DNA of 64,000 nucleotides from Ustilaginoidea virens (Eukaryota; Ascomycota; Sordariomycetes; Hypocreales; Clavicipitaceae), in assembly GCF_000687475.1 (NCBI RefSeq), contig NC_057319.1:1116001-1180000 (forward strand), read 5' to 3'. Below, one piece after another: positions 24,660 through 35,626 of the stretch. The stretch's first letter is position 1. The number at the start of each line of letters is the position of its first letter. A model generated the notes under the pieces. The model did not search any database, was not told the DNA's origin, and saw nothing but the letters and a program-made list of their open reading frames with translations. Both the position numbers and the translations under genes were made by a program.

Positions 24660-26076
24660 ATGTTTTTTTTTTTTTTTTTTTTTTTTTTCCTGCAAAGCAT
24701 CTATTCGTCTTGACGAAACAGACGATATCAAAAAGTCTTTTGGGTCGCAAACACCTTGTTCGAACTTTTGCCCTTTGTAATAATCTTTTTCTTTTCTTTT
24801 ATTTTCTTACCACTGAAGTCAGTATGAAACTTGGGCCAAGAATGCAGGGACAAGTTGTAATCCATGGCGGGGAGGGGATGGAAGTCTTCCAGGACACGGT
24901 CAAAGTTGTTCATGTTTACAGAGGATTTCGGGCAACGTTGGCGCTCTGTAGGATTTCTCTGGTATCGAGCGTAGCCTCACGACAGTTCTGTTGATGTTCC
25001 TCGCAAGAGGGGGGTGGTGGTGTGTGCTTTTTCTGACGGGAGTCTGGACGAATCGTAAGCGCACTCAGGGTCAGGCTGGATCTCTGCGTTTTGCAACGAC
25101 GGCCTATCGTCGTGGCCCTTTTTCACCTGTTTGAAACGGTGGACACGAGAGTGTCGGGGTGGATAATTGTCGCTTCTCCGAAGGGGTTCGTGCCAGTCAA
25201 AGTCGGCGTGTACGCTTGGGGGGAATGTTGTCTCGGCCAGCGGTTTGTGAGCTTTAGCCAGAACGACGCAGGGAACCTGTCTGTAAACACACGGGTGGTT
25301 TGGATTGATGTCTGGTGCTTCCTCGTCGACTGGAACTTGTCATCCGGCAAAGCGGCCTGATTGAAAGGCGCCTCGCACACGGCCACGCGGACCCGTTCCC
25401 TACCGTTTTCGTGCCCTCGTCGCCCTGCTGACCGACGGGATTCCCATCCCATCAGCCTGCCTGAAGTATGTAGTCTGCATCCCCGGCATCGGACACCAAC
25501 AAGGGCGGCATGCCCCCCTCCCCCTCCCCCTTGGAAACCCGCAACGACGAACGCGCCGCGTGAAACAGCCGTCGAGGAAGCTCCCCTCGGCATAAGTCAT
25601 AACGGGCATGTTTGAAACAATCGCAGGGCAAGGCGGATGGGATGCGACGAACTACGAGGCCCCCCCCCCAGCGCACGGGGCAGATTCTCGCTCCGAAACA
25701 AAAGCATCCGCCACAACACAGCTGCAACCTAACAAATCCCGCGCTCTGCGCATCCAATTTTTTTCTCTTTTGGGGCCCGCTTGATGACGGGCGGGCGTTT
25801 TTCGCAAGCGCGCTTCAGCTTAACAATATCTTGGTCATGTGGTGGGAGGAGAAGGGGGAGGGGGGGGGGGGGTTGCAAGGGCACAGATTGAGGTGCTGTT
25901 TGCTCCGCGTGGCAGGCCGGTAGGGGTGAAGGCCCAGCCCAGCCTTAGCTGGCGCACATGGGCTTCCTTGGTGAAACCATCCAGAAAGACAGAGGGGGGT
26001 ACTGCAGGCTGGAGAAAATGCGTGCGTACTGTATCAAGTGACGGGATCCTTGGTGGTGGTGCTGGTGGTGGTTTTC

Positions 26077-26108
<32 letters not shown>

Positions 26109-29100
26109 CCTTTTGGCCTGTTGCCTTTTTCGCCTCGTGGATTTGTTTGTGCTGCCCCCCAGAGCCCCCAGTGTGCCCGGTGCGCAGTGCCCATGGTCCG
26201 ATGCCCCTGCACGCTAACCCTGTATGCCATGTGGTGCGGCCGCAGCGACACATCGCGCTGCATTGTCAAAATAAGTAAAAGGGTGGGGGGCAAGAGCAGG
26301 CGCAGCCGACTGGCCGAGTGCGGGTGGGTGTGGGTGTGGTGGGTGCTTGCCCAGTGCTTGGCAGACTCCCCCGCCATGTAAGCTCGACCCCCCCTCGGCT
26401 TACGTTGGCCGTACCCGTTGCCGTACCGTACCGCGCAAGATTACAAGACAAACAGGAGCCATCCGGATTTTATCTCTCCGACCAGGGCGGGCCTTGTGGC
26501 AATGCCAAAAATAAGCGATGCGAAACAAGTTCGGTGCTGACGTCAAGACTTTCGATTCCGTCCAAAGACGTTCTGTGCAGTGGAAAAAAAAAAAGATTTG
26601 CGTTGTGCGGTCGACACTTTGCTCTTATTTTTTTTTTTTTTTTGCTTGAGGCGCAGCCAAGCAAGTGCCATGAGGTAGGAGGCAGGTTGCTTGCTCAACT
26701 TGCGCTTCAAGTACCCGGAGTCCGTGCTGTTGCCGAAATTCCCGTCGGCAAACCAGGCCGTCGATCCCCTCACAATCAAAGCGCGTTTTCTGGCCATATG
26801 CTCCCGTCGCAGGATTCGCCCGCCAAAGTCTCGTGCTAGTATTCCGTTGATGGATGGTGTTGCCGACTTTCCGTACGGCGGGTTTCTTCGCAGTACGATC
26901 CCGGCAAGATGCGGAACGGGTTGCTGCCACTATCAATCATTATTCCCATCACGGACGCCGGCCATCTTTTCCTTGTCTTTTCAGTGACCCGAGACGGTTG
27001 CTCCAGTGCCCGCATCAATGACCGACCGAATGTATCATCATACTGGCGGAATAGCCGCCAGTCAACGTGCCGTGGCGCCCAAGCGGCGGCCGTGGGCAAG
27101 TCCTTTCTTTCCCATGTACCGCTACTCCGGGATACTCCCCACGGACAAGCTAGGAGGGAAGTGTGCCATGTCGGAGGATGCAGTCTTTTCGAATGCAACC
27201 CGCATCGACGAGGTGAGGTGTGTAGCAACCCTGGCCCGCCCTTCCCGTGATGCCGAACACTTTCGGAACCAACTCTGGGGCAATGGCCTCTTCCTGGTAT
27301 TGCCATGGATGGTCAAATTCACGCGAACCAACCGGATACTGACTGGTCATCTCGCATGATTCCAAACCATGCATCTGGGAGAAGCTCCAGTTGGTCGGCT
27401 CGGCCAGCCTGAACCAAGAAAACAAAGACCACCTTGGCAACCGGCCGGTGCCCAGAAGCTGCGACATCCCCAAAAGGTTGCTTGCGTCAACCTCACCAGC
27501 ACAAGGAACCAAGAGAGAGAGAGAGAGAGAGAGAGACACGCACCAGAGACGGGGACGCGAATAAAACTGCAAGCTGTCACTTGTCATGTCAGCGCCATGT
27601 CCTATTCAGCTCTTACTAGTACGGAGTACTCCGTACTCCGTTCGTTTTGCTCTCGAATCCCGTCGCTCGTTTGTGGATCAGCAGGGGAGACGGCTTGATT
27701 GTCTTGGCATCATCAAAAGGACGATCCCCAACGCGCTTCAGGACGATGCTGTGAGTGTGAGCGGTGTGTGCAACTCGGCGTCAGGCGGCTTCCCTTTGGC
27801 TGGCTCCTCCAAGACTCCATTCAATAGTCAAACTTGTCGAGCGGCCAAGCCGCTAACCGCATTGTTCGATTTGCAGCCTGGCTAGAGCTGGACAAGCCTA
27901 GCCCAGCTCCGTTGTCAGGATGCGATGGTGGCGATAGATAGACAGGGACGATGCCAGCGCATTGAACATCCAGTGCATCATTCGAGGTCGCCGAGGCCTG
28001 CCAATTTTAGAGGGCGCGGGTTCCTCCAATTGAGAGTCTTGCCAGGGAGCAGGGGCTGGGAGTAGGGGCTGGGAGCAGGGGCGAGAAAGGAAATTGGCAC
28101 TACTCCGTACTCCGTACACCACGCGCTAGGGAGAACTCGAGAAGGGCTCAACTAGATGAAGGAAGGCTAAGCTTGTTCCATCCATGTCTGCAACCACGGA
28201 GCACGGAGTATGCACTCCTAAACGCAGCTGCAGGCTTTAATTGTTGCTCCCAACTTCCCCAGACACTCGCTCTAGCTCTGTCATTGGTGCACTTCTTGCG
28301 GTCTATTTGAATTGAAAACTTGCCTTACGAGGTCGCCGACACTTCACTTTTTGGCCCTGGACTCGAGTCACTCACTCAACTATCCAGCTGGGCCCCGGAA
28401 CTGCTACGGCGCCAGACTCGAGTACGCAGCATTTTTTTTTTTCGAGTTTAAAATGCGCGATAAAGCTCTGTGCGGAACCGGTGATGCAAAAGCAAAAGCC
28501 CATGACATGAGGTCATGCACCGAATTAGCTGTTGGCCGTCTCAACAAGTAATCTGCAAACGCGAAAATCCCCACGGCCCATGAGCCTGGGGTTACGCAGA
28601 CAGACTTGTGCGCACGCAGGTGAACTACTCCGTACCCCGGGGGCTGCAACCAACTCGAGGCTTACTACCTTACATAATAAACCTACTCCAGGTACCAACC
28701 TCTAGGTGCCCGGGTAGGCAGTACTTGCAGGGTACCGGGAAGACGGAGACACGTTAATAAAATGCCAGGCTTGTTCGGGCGTTGCTGTACAGGCAGGTAC
28801 AGAGGACATCTTATCACCCATAACCACGTACTCCTCCTTGGGTTTATTTCTTGTTTTGATGGCCACCTCCTAGTCGGCAGGCACGGCCTGGGTCCAAACT
28901 TCCGCTACCGTCGCACCCGTCTAAACACCCCCATCGTTCAGCTCCTTGATCCCTCGTCCTGTTCAGCCAGACTAAAATGATGGATGATTATTTAGGGCTC
29001 ACCAATCCACACAGCCATCAGCGCCATGCCGTGGATTTCCATTAACCCATGGAGTAACGAGCCCATCGCCTCATCGTGGTCACTCCTTAACGCCATTCCC

Positions 29101-30637
29101 GCCATGGCCGCGGAACGCTGAGCACTGTTGCCCGCACTGATGCGTCGTGAGTCGTGAGTCTTGATTCTCCCCATCTCCCTCCCTACGGAATAGATGGCTA
29201 GAACCTAGGGTCTGTCCTGTCCCAAGCCAAGGCCTCTGCACCAAATACGAAATGCCTAATCCGTACATACTTTGGACAGCACCGGGATCTGCAAAGCGAG
29301 CCAGACCCTGTTTGACACACGTCATGCACAGCTGGCGGGAGAGGTGTGCAAGGCAAGAAAGGGTCCCCCTTGCGTGGGGAGTTTTGCCACCTGCTGATGG
29401 CCTTCGCATTCGGCACGCAAAGGTCTAAGCAGGCCATTGTCGTTCCTTGTTGGTCGGGAACAAATTCGCTTGCGGTAGTCCTTTCCGGTAACTCAGTCAA
29501 GTGACCCCAAAAAAAAAAAAAAAGGAAGAAGGACGGAAGGAAGGAAGAAGGAAAGAAGCAAAAAAAAAGACAAAACAAACACACACAGTGAGCAGTAAGC
29601 AGTACTTGTGGGTTGAAAGAAGGAATTGGACCCCTAGCTCGCTCACTTCGTCATTCGACCAGTTTAAGACGAGGCTGGCTGGGCACACCCTGGCCTTTGA
29701 TTACACCCTCCTCCTTGACCTTGGCACATGAGTCGCAGAGGTGGCTTCCCAGTTTCCGCTGGGTCGGTTCAGCATCCACACTGGGGCTTGATATTCCCAT
29801 CTTACACCACCAGCCTTGACCAGGGTCATCCGCCATCCAACTCCAAGGGCTATCCAAGGGCGGCCATCAAGCATCTAGCTTCCGGCAGCAAAACGGCGCC
29901 ACTCCTTGTCCATACACAATGGGGTTTTGTAACAGACCGCGCGACTCATCCGTTTCAGCAACATGGTATGGGCTATAGTAATAGTTCCTGCGGGCCTCGT
30001 TCAGCTTGTCTAGGCTGATGTGTTGGTCGCCATGGCACTGGATATCATTGGGCCGTCATTCATCTCTTGCTTTGTCCTGAGGTGTTGCCCAGGCTCACAA
30101 TCTTCTGGACACTTTTTTTTTCCCCTTTTAAATTTGAGTCTTTTTTTTGTCTTTTTTTTTTTTTTTGTTTTTTTTTCTTTTCCAAGTCTGACCTCACCCA
30201 CGGCCAAGGCGGCTGGCTGTTCTTCCTTTGCCATTGTACGAGAGAATCCACCGCGGCATCTTGTGTTCCATTGGGTATGGGTCCTGTGTGTCATCTCGTG
30301 GGTTGTGAGGCTGAGAACTGAACGGTTCCGACACTACACCGGACTCCGTTTTGGCTGATTATCCCTTTTGCGAAACAATCCCCGTAGTATCGAGCATCTA
30401 AGGTTGGGCACCATATTCGTCGACTTTCACCAACCTGCAAGCTTTCTCTGTTCGGATTCTGGATCTGCGGATTGCCCACCCTCCATTGCTATCTACCAAC
30501 AGCTTTTACTGGTTTCCAGTTTGAGCGCCCGGGCAGGCTCCGTGGTGGTTGTTGTTGATATTGAATTCCACCGTTACGCCGGCGTGGGAACGAACCGTCT
30601 TGCCTGTTTAAACTCCCCCTCTTTTATCAGCCAAGCC
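24660..30637. other. 6-kb gene-poor region
   Basis: I found no supported gene over almost 6 kb. Long T tracts sit at 24663-24688 (directly after the PCT1 stop) and 26080-26108. A (GA)n run lies at about 27511-27534. TACTCCGTAC motifs cluster at about 27619-27640, 28100-28118, 28200-28218 and 28625. The last kilobase is probably promoter and leader of the zinc-finger gene. Unannotated non-coding transcripts cannot be excluded. Confidence 0.45.
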
Positions 30638-33600
30638 ATGGCCAGCCTCAGAAATATCATGAACGTCGATGTTGATGACGATCATGTACTTTCCCATGGT
30701 GTGAATAAGGCGGTGGATGCTGGATCGACATCATCTCAACATCATGACCCCTCCACCACATCTGCTACATACGTACGTGGTTCAGACTACTCCTTCAACA
30801 CGACTTCTTCTCAGAGTCGACGGTTGAGTCCTTTGACGCGGTCGCTGCGGTCATTTCCCGTCAACCAGAACCTCCAGTCACCCCTGCCATATGGCCACTC
30901 AGCCCGCCAAACTGCCACTGATCGTTGTCAAAGCATCGCGAGCACAGACTCTATGGACTCTCACTACGGCCAAGGCCACAGCTATGGCCACGGTCACTCT
31001 ACGTCTTTTCCTTCTGCTCCGATGAGGCCGTTTGTGCCTCCACAAGAGGCTCCCGTCAAGTTGACTCCCATAACGGGAAGGGTTAGCAGGGCAAAGAAGG
31101 GGGTGCCAGTCCACACCTGTGATGTCTGTCGTCCGCCAAAGGTACCGTATCACCTTTCTGATTTGCTGGCTTGTTTCAACGTTCGTTTGCTGGTCACGAC
31201 GCTGAATAGTTCTTGTCTCTTTTTTCTTTCTCAGTAGACATTCACCAGAGCTGAACATCTAAGGTCTGCGCCGTCTCGACGTTGAAAGCCCCGCGTTTAC
31301 TCTGACGCACTAACGCCGTCGGTCCTAGGCGACATAAACTGAGTCATAAACCGCCGGATCTACCATGTCCTGTTCCTGGTTGCGACAAGGTATTCCATCG
31401 ACGGGACCTGCTGGAGCGACATCAACAAAGACAGTAAGCGGCTCCTCTAGACTTTGCGCATCTCCCAAGACCCTTCATTGTGACTTAAACACCCATCTTC
31501 TTAGTGAGCAAGACGACCGCGCGGGAAAACCCAGCAGGGGCACACCGTCTAGAAGTCCGTTTAGTCCTGGAGGTAGTGGAAGACCCAGTTATACCACAAG
31601 TTCGCCACCAGAATCATTGATGTCGGTTCAACAGACGTATGGTAGTGCCTCGCCGACACCTGCAACGTCCGCTCTCTCCATGAGCTCTGATCACTGGGCC
31701 ACCCACAAGAGCACGCCGCTCCCTGTGCGTCATGTGGCTAGCACCGACATCGCCATGGAGAGATTGAAGGGTGAATACATGGTAAAATCCGTTCCTACCA
31801 TACCGTCCTCGACGTCAGACGCCGCCGTCAACTTTGCTCAACCACGATCCATGCCTAGCATGCCCACTCTAGGGCCTGTTCAAGCTGTTTGCTCGTCAAG
31901 GGCTCCCGCGCCAGCCATGTCATGGGCAGCCACCGCTCCCGTTGCAACTTCGTCCGCTCCCGGGAGCTTCTCACCACCGCCTACCGTCGCGGCAGCACCT
32001 GAAAGGAGACTAGACATGTCCCTGTCAGGTACAAGCTGGGCCACGATGCCTCAGACAACGCTCCGAAACATGCCAACGCCAGCTGTCGCGACGGGAAGTG
32101 GTTACCCGGTTTCGTACGCATATGGCCATTCTCTTGCAAACTCCTACTCTTCACTTTACGAAGACGAGCACACGACAGTCAGTGTTCCTGCATTCAACAG
32201 TAATCCAGCACCGTATCAACTGCCCATGTCGACTCCCGCTATCCGCAACCTATCGCCTCAACTCCTCCTGGGCCAGTCGTCGGAAACCATGGTCACTGTG
32301 CCGGCGCCACTGCCCGCAGATCGTGTCATTAGTAACGCTCCATGCCGAGGGGAGCCGAGTCCTAGGTTTAGCTCGTTGGCTCAGGATCTGATGCCAGTGT
32401 CGCTGAGCAGGGAAGCTCGCTCTGCGCTTCCTACCTACATCGACATATACTGGGAGAGAGTTCATCCATTTTACCCCATCATACATCGGTGCACTGGGGA
32501 AAACAGCAATGACGTCGCGCTGGAGCATGTGGATGTACTCCGTTGTGCCATGGCGGCGGTGGCGACTCAGTTCCTTGGCCACAGGGAACATCGTATCAAC
32601 GGCAGCCAACTGCACGCCTACGCATGGCAGAAGTCGAAAAGCGTAAGTCTACGTGTTGATAAACGATCCACCCCCCCCCCCCCCCCAGCTCTCCCGTGGA
32701 ACTATCAAGACATGCGCCTTGCACAAATCTAACTCCTGGAACCTTAGTTGACGGAAGCGGCGACTTGGACACTACCGACCATGCAAACCATCTTACTTTG
32801 CGAGTACTATGCAAGATTCCGGGGACGCAACAAGGACGACTATCAACCTTCGTCACGGTTCCTCGCCTTATATCATATGGTAAGTCGACTGTTGTTGCAT
32901 GGGTGCAGTTTGATGGGAAGGGGAGCGGCCTCGCACCGTATCTCGCTGCTGCACCGTCGTTGCTGGTTTTGAGAGGGCCAATCACTAACCGTGCGGGTGT
33001 GGCAAAAGATATCCAGCTACTGCTCTGCCTCATTGCCGGAGATTTCGGGTCCTCGACCTCAACGGTGGGCTTCGTGGATATATATCGAGTCGTGTCGACG
33101 ACTGTTTTCTGCCTGTTTTCTTCTGAGCGTCCACGGAATGTGCTATCACGAGCAGCCTTACAGTGCCGTTTTGGGCCTGGAGAATATGGCGGCATCGAAA
33201 TTCCCCGTGCCACTGACAGCGAGCACGACCGGGCTGTGGGAAGCCAGAAACGCCGATGCCTGGGCCGCCATTGACGTGACGAGGGTGGCAGTGACGACGG
33301 TGGGAGAGGTGATGCAAGATGCCGAGTGGTCCAGTCTCGACAATCCGGCCTTTGATATATCTCTCGTGATCGCAGCGCATGCCCTGCAGCTACCGATGAG
33401 GCAAAACCGCCAAGAGGTCCAGTTGGTCGCGGATGTGAGCACCTTCCGCAGCAACGACTTGCCCATGTACAAGCACTTCAGTCGCCGCCCCGGAGCCGCG
33501 GCATATCTTGCTCTGCACCACACTCCACTGCACGTTCTCCTGGCCGTCTCGGGCGATAGCTGGGTGTTCAACAAGAAGATTCCGGACGCGTGTCTCTTTG

Positions 33601-34082
33601 CCGAGTACAAGAGGAGGCTTGGCGAGTGGCGAAATTCCGGCACCTCTGCCATAGCCACGGTATTCGCCGCCCGTGCCATCCGAGACTTTTTGAGCTTGTC
33701 GCATGGCGACGGCTCGGGGCCGACGGCAGCGTCAAACGCCTCTCCTGCGCACGGCACCGTCACCTGCAAGGAGATTTCCGACTACTGGGGATTGTACGTC
33801 TGCGCCCTCATCTGCTGGGCGTTTGGACATACCGGCAAGAGACTGACGACGGAGAAGCGGCTCGCGGCTCGAAACAGGGCCATCGGCTGGGTGCAGACGG
33901 TGGCGGAGCTGGAGCCCGGGCAGCTGCAGGCGTTGCCGGGACGAGAGGACTCGCAGGTCATTGTTGGCTTTGTCCGAGACGCGCTTGAGAAAGACTGCCT
34001 GGGGGGCCGAAACATACTGTACGCTGATTCTGTCGGCGTGCTGCGCAAGCTAGAAGAGGTTGACAACTGGAGCTGGTTTTGA
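30638..34082 (+). CDS. C2H2 zinc-finger regulator with fungal-specific transcription factor domain
   Basis: Exons 30638-31141, 31238-31263, 31329-31433, 31505-32642, 32748-32879 and 33009-34082 close to 992 residues. Two tandem C2H2 fingers are built over three exons: finger 1 uses C161, C164, H179, H183 (CDVC...TFTRAEHLRRHKLSH); finger 2 uses C190, C195, H208, H212 (CPVPGC...LLERH). A long Ser/Pro/Thr-rich linker follows. The C-terminal half begins YIDIYWERVHPFYPIIHR and continues through RPQRWASWIYIESCRRLF and the helical tail typical of the fungal-specific domain. The 26-nt second exon holds part of finger 1, so missing it would destroy DNA binding. A nuclear sequence-specific regulator; its targets are unknown. 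The tail region ISDYWGLYVCALICWAFGH is typical of this C2H2 subgroup. Confidence 0.9.
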
Positions 34083-35152
34083 ATTGCGCCCGCGCTCCCG
34101 GACGGGGGCATGTGAAGATGGGGGAAACTGACTGGGAATGGCACGCGCTTGATGAGAGATGAAAACGGAACTGGGAATGACGAGTTGACGTGCTGGGGCG
34201 GCAGCGGCTGTTTGCCTGCATCTTTTTTCGACTCGTTTTGGCTTCACGGCATGGCATGGCATGGTTGCGCGGGATGGCGTGCCTCTGTTGGGCGGGGAGT
34301 GCTTTTTTGGTCGGTTGCTCTGTTGGACGGATAGACATGCTGGGCTTTTGGATGGGTGGCAGTTACTTGTGTTATGAATTGATGCTTGAACATGCTGGGC
34401 ATGGTTGCAAGTCAGTCTGCTTTGGCTTCGAAGTTTTCCATGCTCATGCTGGCTTTGACTGCAAGTCAACCGACCTAGTCCTGGAGTCGTGTCACATGCC
34501 GGCTTTAGATGGGCGGCAGTCCAGTCTACTTTTGGTTTTTTTCATGCTTCAACATGCTTGTAGCGTGCCGGCCTTGGCTGGATGGATGTCGGTCCAGTCC
34601 AATGTGTTTGGTGCCATGGTGCTCAGCATGCCCGCATGCCCGCCTGCCCGCCCGCCTTGGCTGGACGCCAGCCGACCTAGTTTCTGGTGTTTCCACAGCC
34701 GTTGGTGGCGGGTTTGCTTGGGGACGCGATGCTGGCGCGAGGGCTGTCGGGGAGACGGCGGATGGACCAGGGGCCAGAGGAGCAAGGGAGTTGGCGGCAA
34801 GGACCAGCTGAGTAAAGGAGTTGACGGCAAAGCAACAGAGACCAGACGACGACACCAAGACACCAAGACACCAAGGACACACCACGGGTCGCCACAGGCC
34901 TGACTGACGTTGCATTAGACCCTCGCAGATACTTTACCCGACAGCCCGTTGCCCATGCCTATTCCCATTCCCATTCCCATTCCCGTTCCCGTTCCCGTTC
35001 CCGTTCCCGTTCCCATAACTGTAGTGATACACATTGCCCGGCGAGGAAACTAAGAAAGAAAGAAAGAAAGAAAAAAAAACGCAGCAAAAACCAGCGAAAA
35101 AAGCAGCGAAAAATCCGCAAAACGAGCCTTGCTTGCCCCCCTCCGCCTCCGG
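34083..35152. other. Convergent spacer with imperfect and hexanucleotide repeats
   Basis: Between two convergent genes. About 34330-34640 repeats the phrases CATGCTGG and TTTGACTGCAAGTC in diverged form. CATGG pentamers repeat at 34248-34264. A TTCCCA/TTCCCG hexamer array occupies about 34960-35018. The open frames crossing it are compositionally random. Confidence 0.55.
34960..35018. repeat. Hexamer array TTCCCA to TTCCCG
   Basis: About ten perfect hexamers that change from TTCCCA to TTCCCG half way, ending with one TTCCCA. Confidence 0.9.
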
Positions 35153-35562
35153 TCACCGCGCGTACGGGTGGTAGCCGCGGTTGCCGCCGCGCCCGCCGCC
35201 GCGATAGTTGGCGCCCGGGCGGCCGGCGTTCTTGGGCCCCGTGGGCGCGTTGGCCGGCGGGGCGTGCTGCGGGTCGGGCGAGCCCTGCGCGCCGCGGCGG
35301 AAGCCCCCCGCTGCGTCCGAGGGCTGCGGGACGTCGTCGTACATGCCTTCCCAGGAGGTTGGGGCGCCGGCGCCGCCGCGGCCGGGGGCGATGTAGCCGC
35401 CGCGGGCGCCGCGCCGGGTGCCGGCGGAGGGGCCGGCCGGCGGGGGCTGGCTGAACTGGAAGGCGGACTGGTCGGGTTGCTGGTGCGGGTGGTGAGGGTG
35501 GTGTTGGAGCTGTTGATGTTGTTGGAGCTGCTGCTGCTGCTGGAGCTGCTGCTGTTGCTGAA

Positions 35563-35626
<64 letters not shown>

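Noticed and set aside
34190..34903. 237-codon frame downstream of the zinc-finger gene
   Set aside because: Composition follows the degenerate repeats; no domain and no conserved start context.
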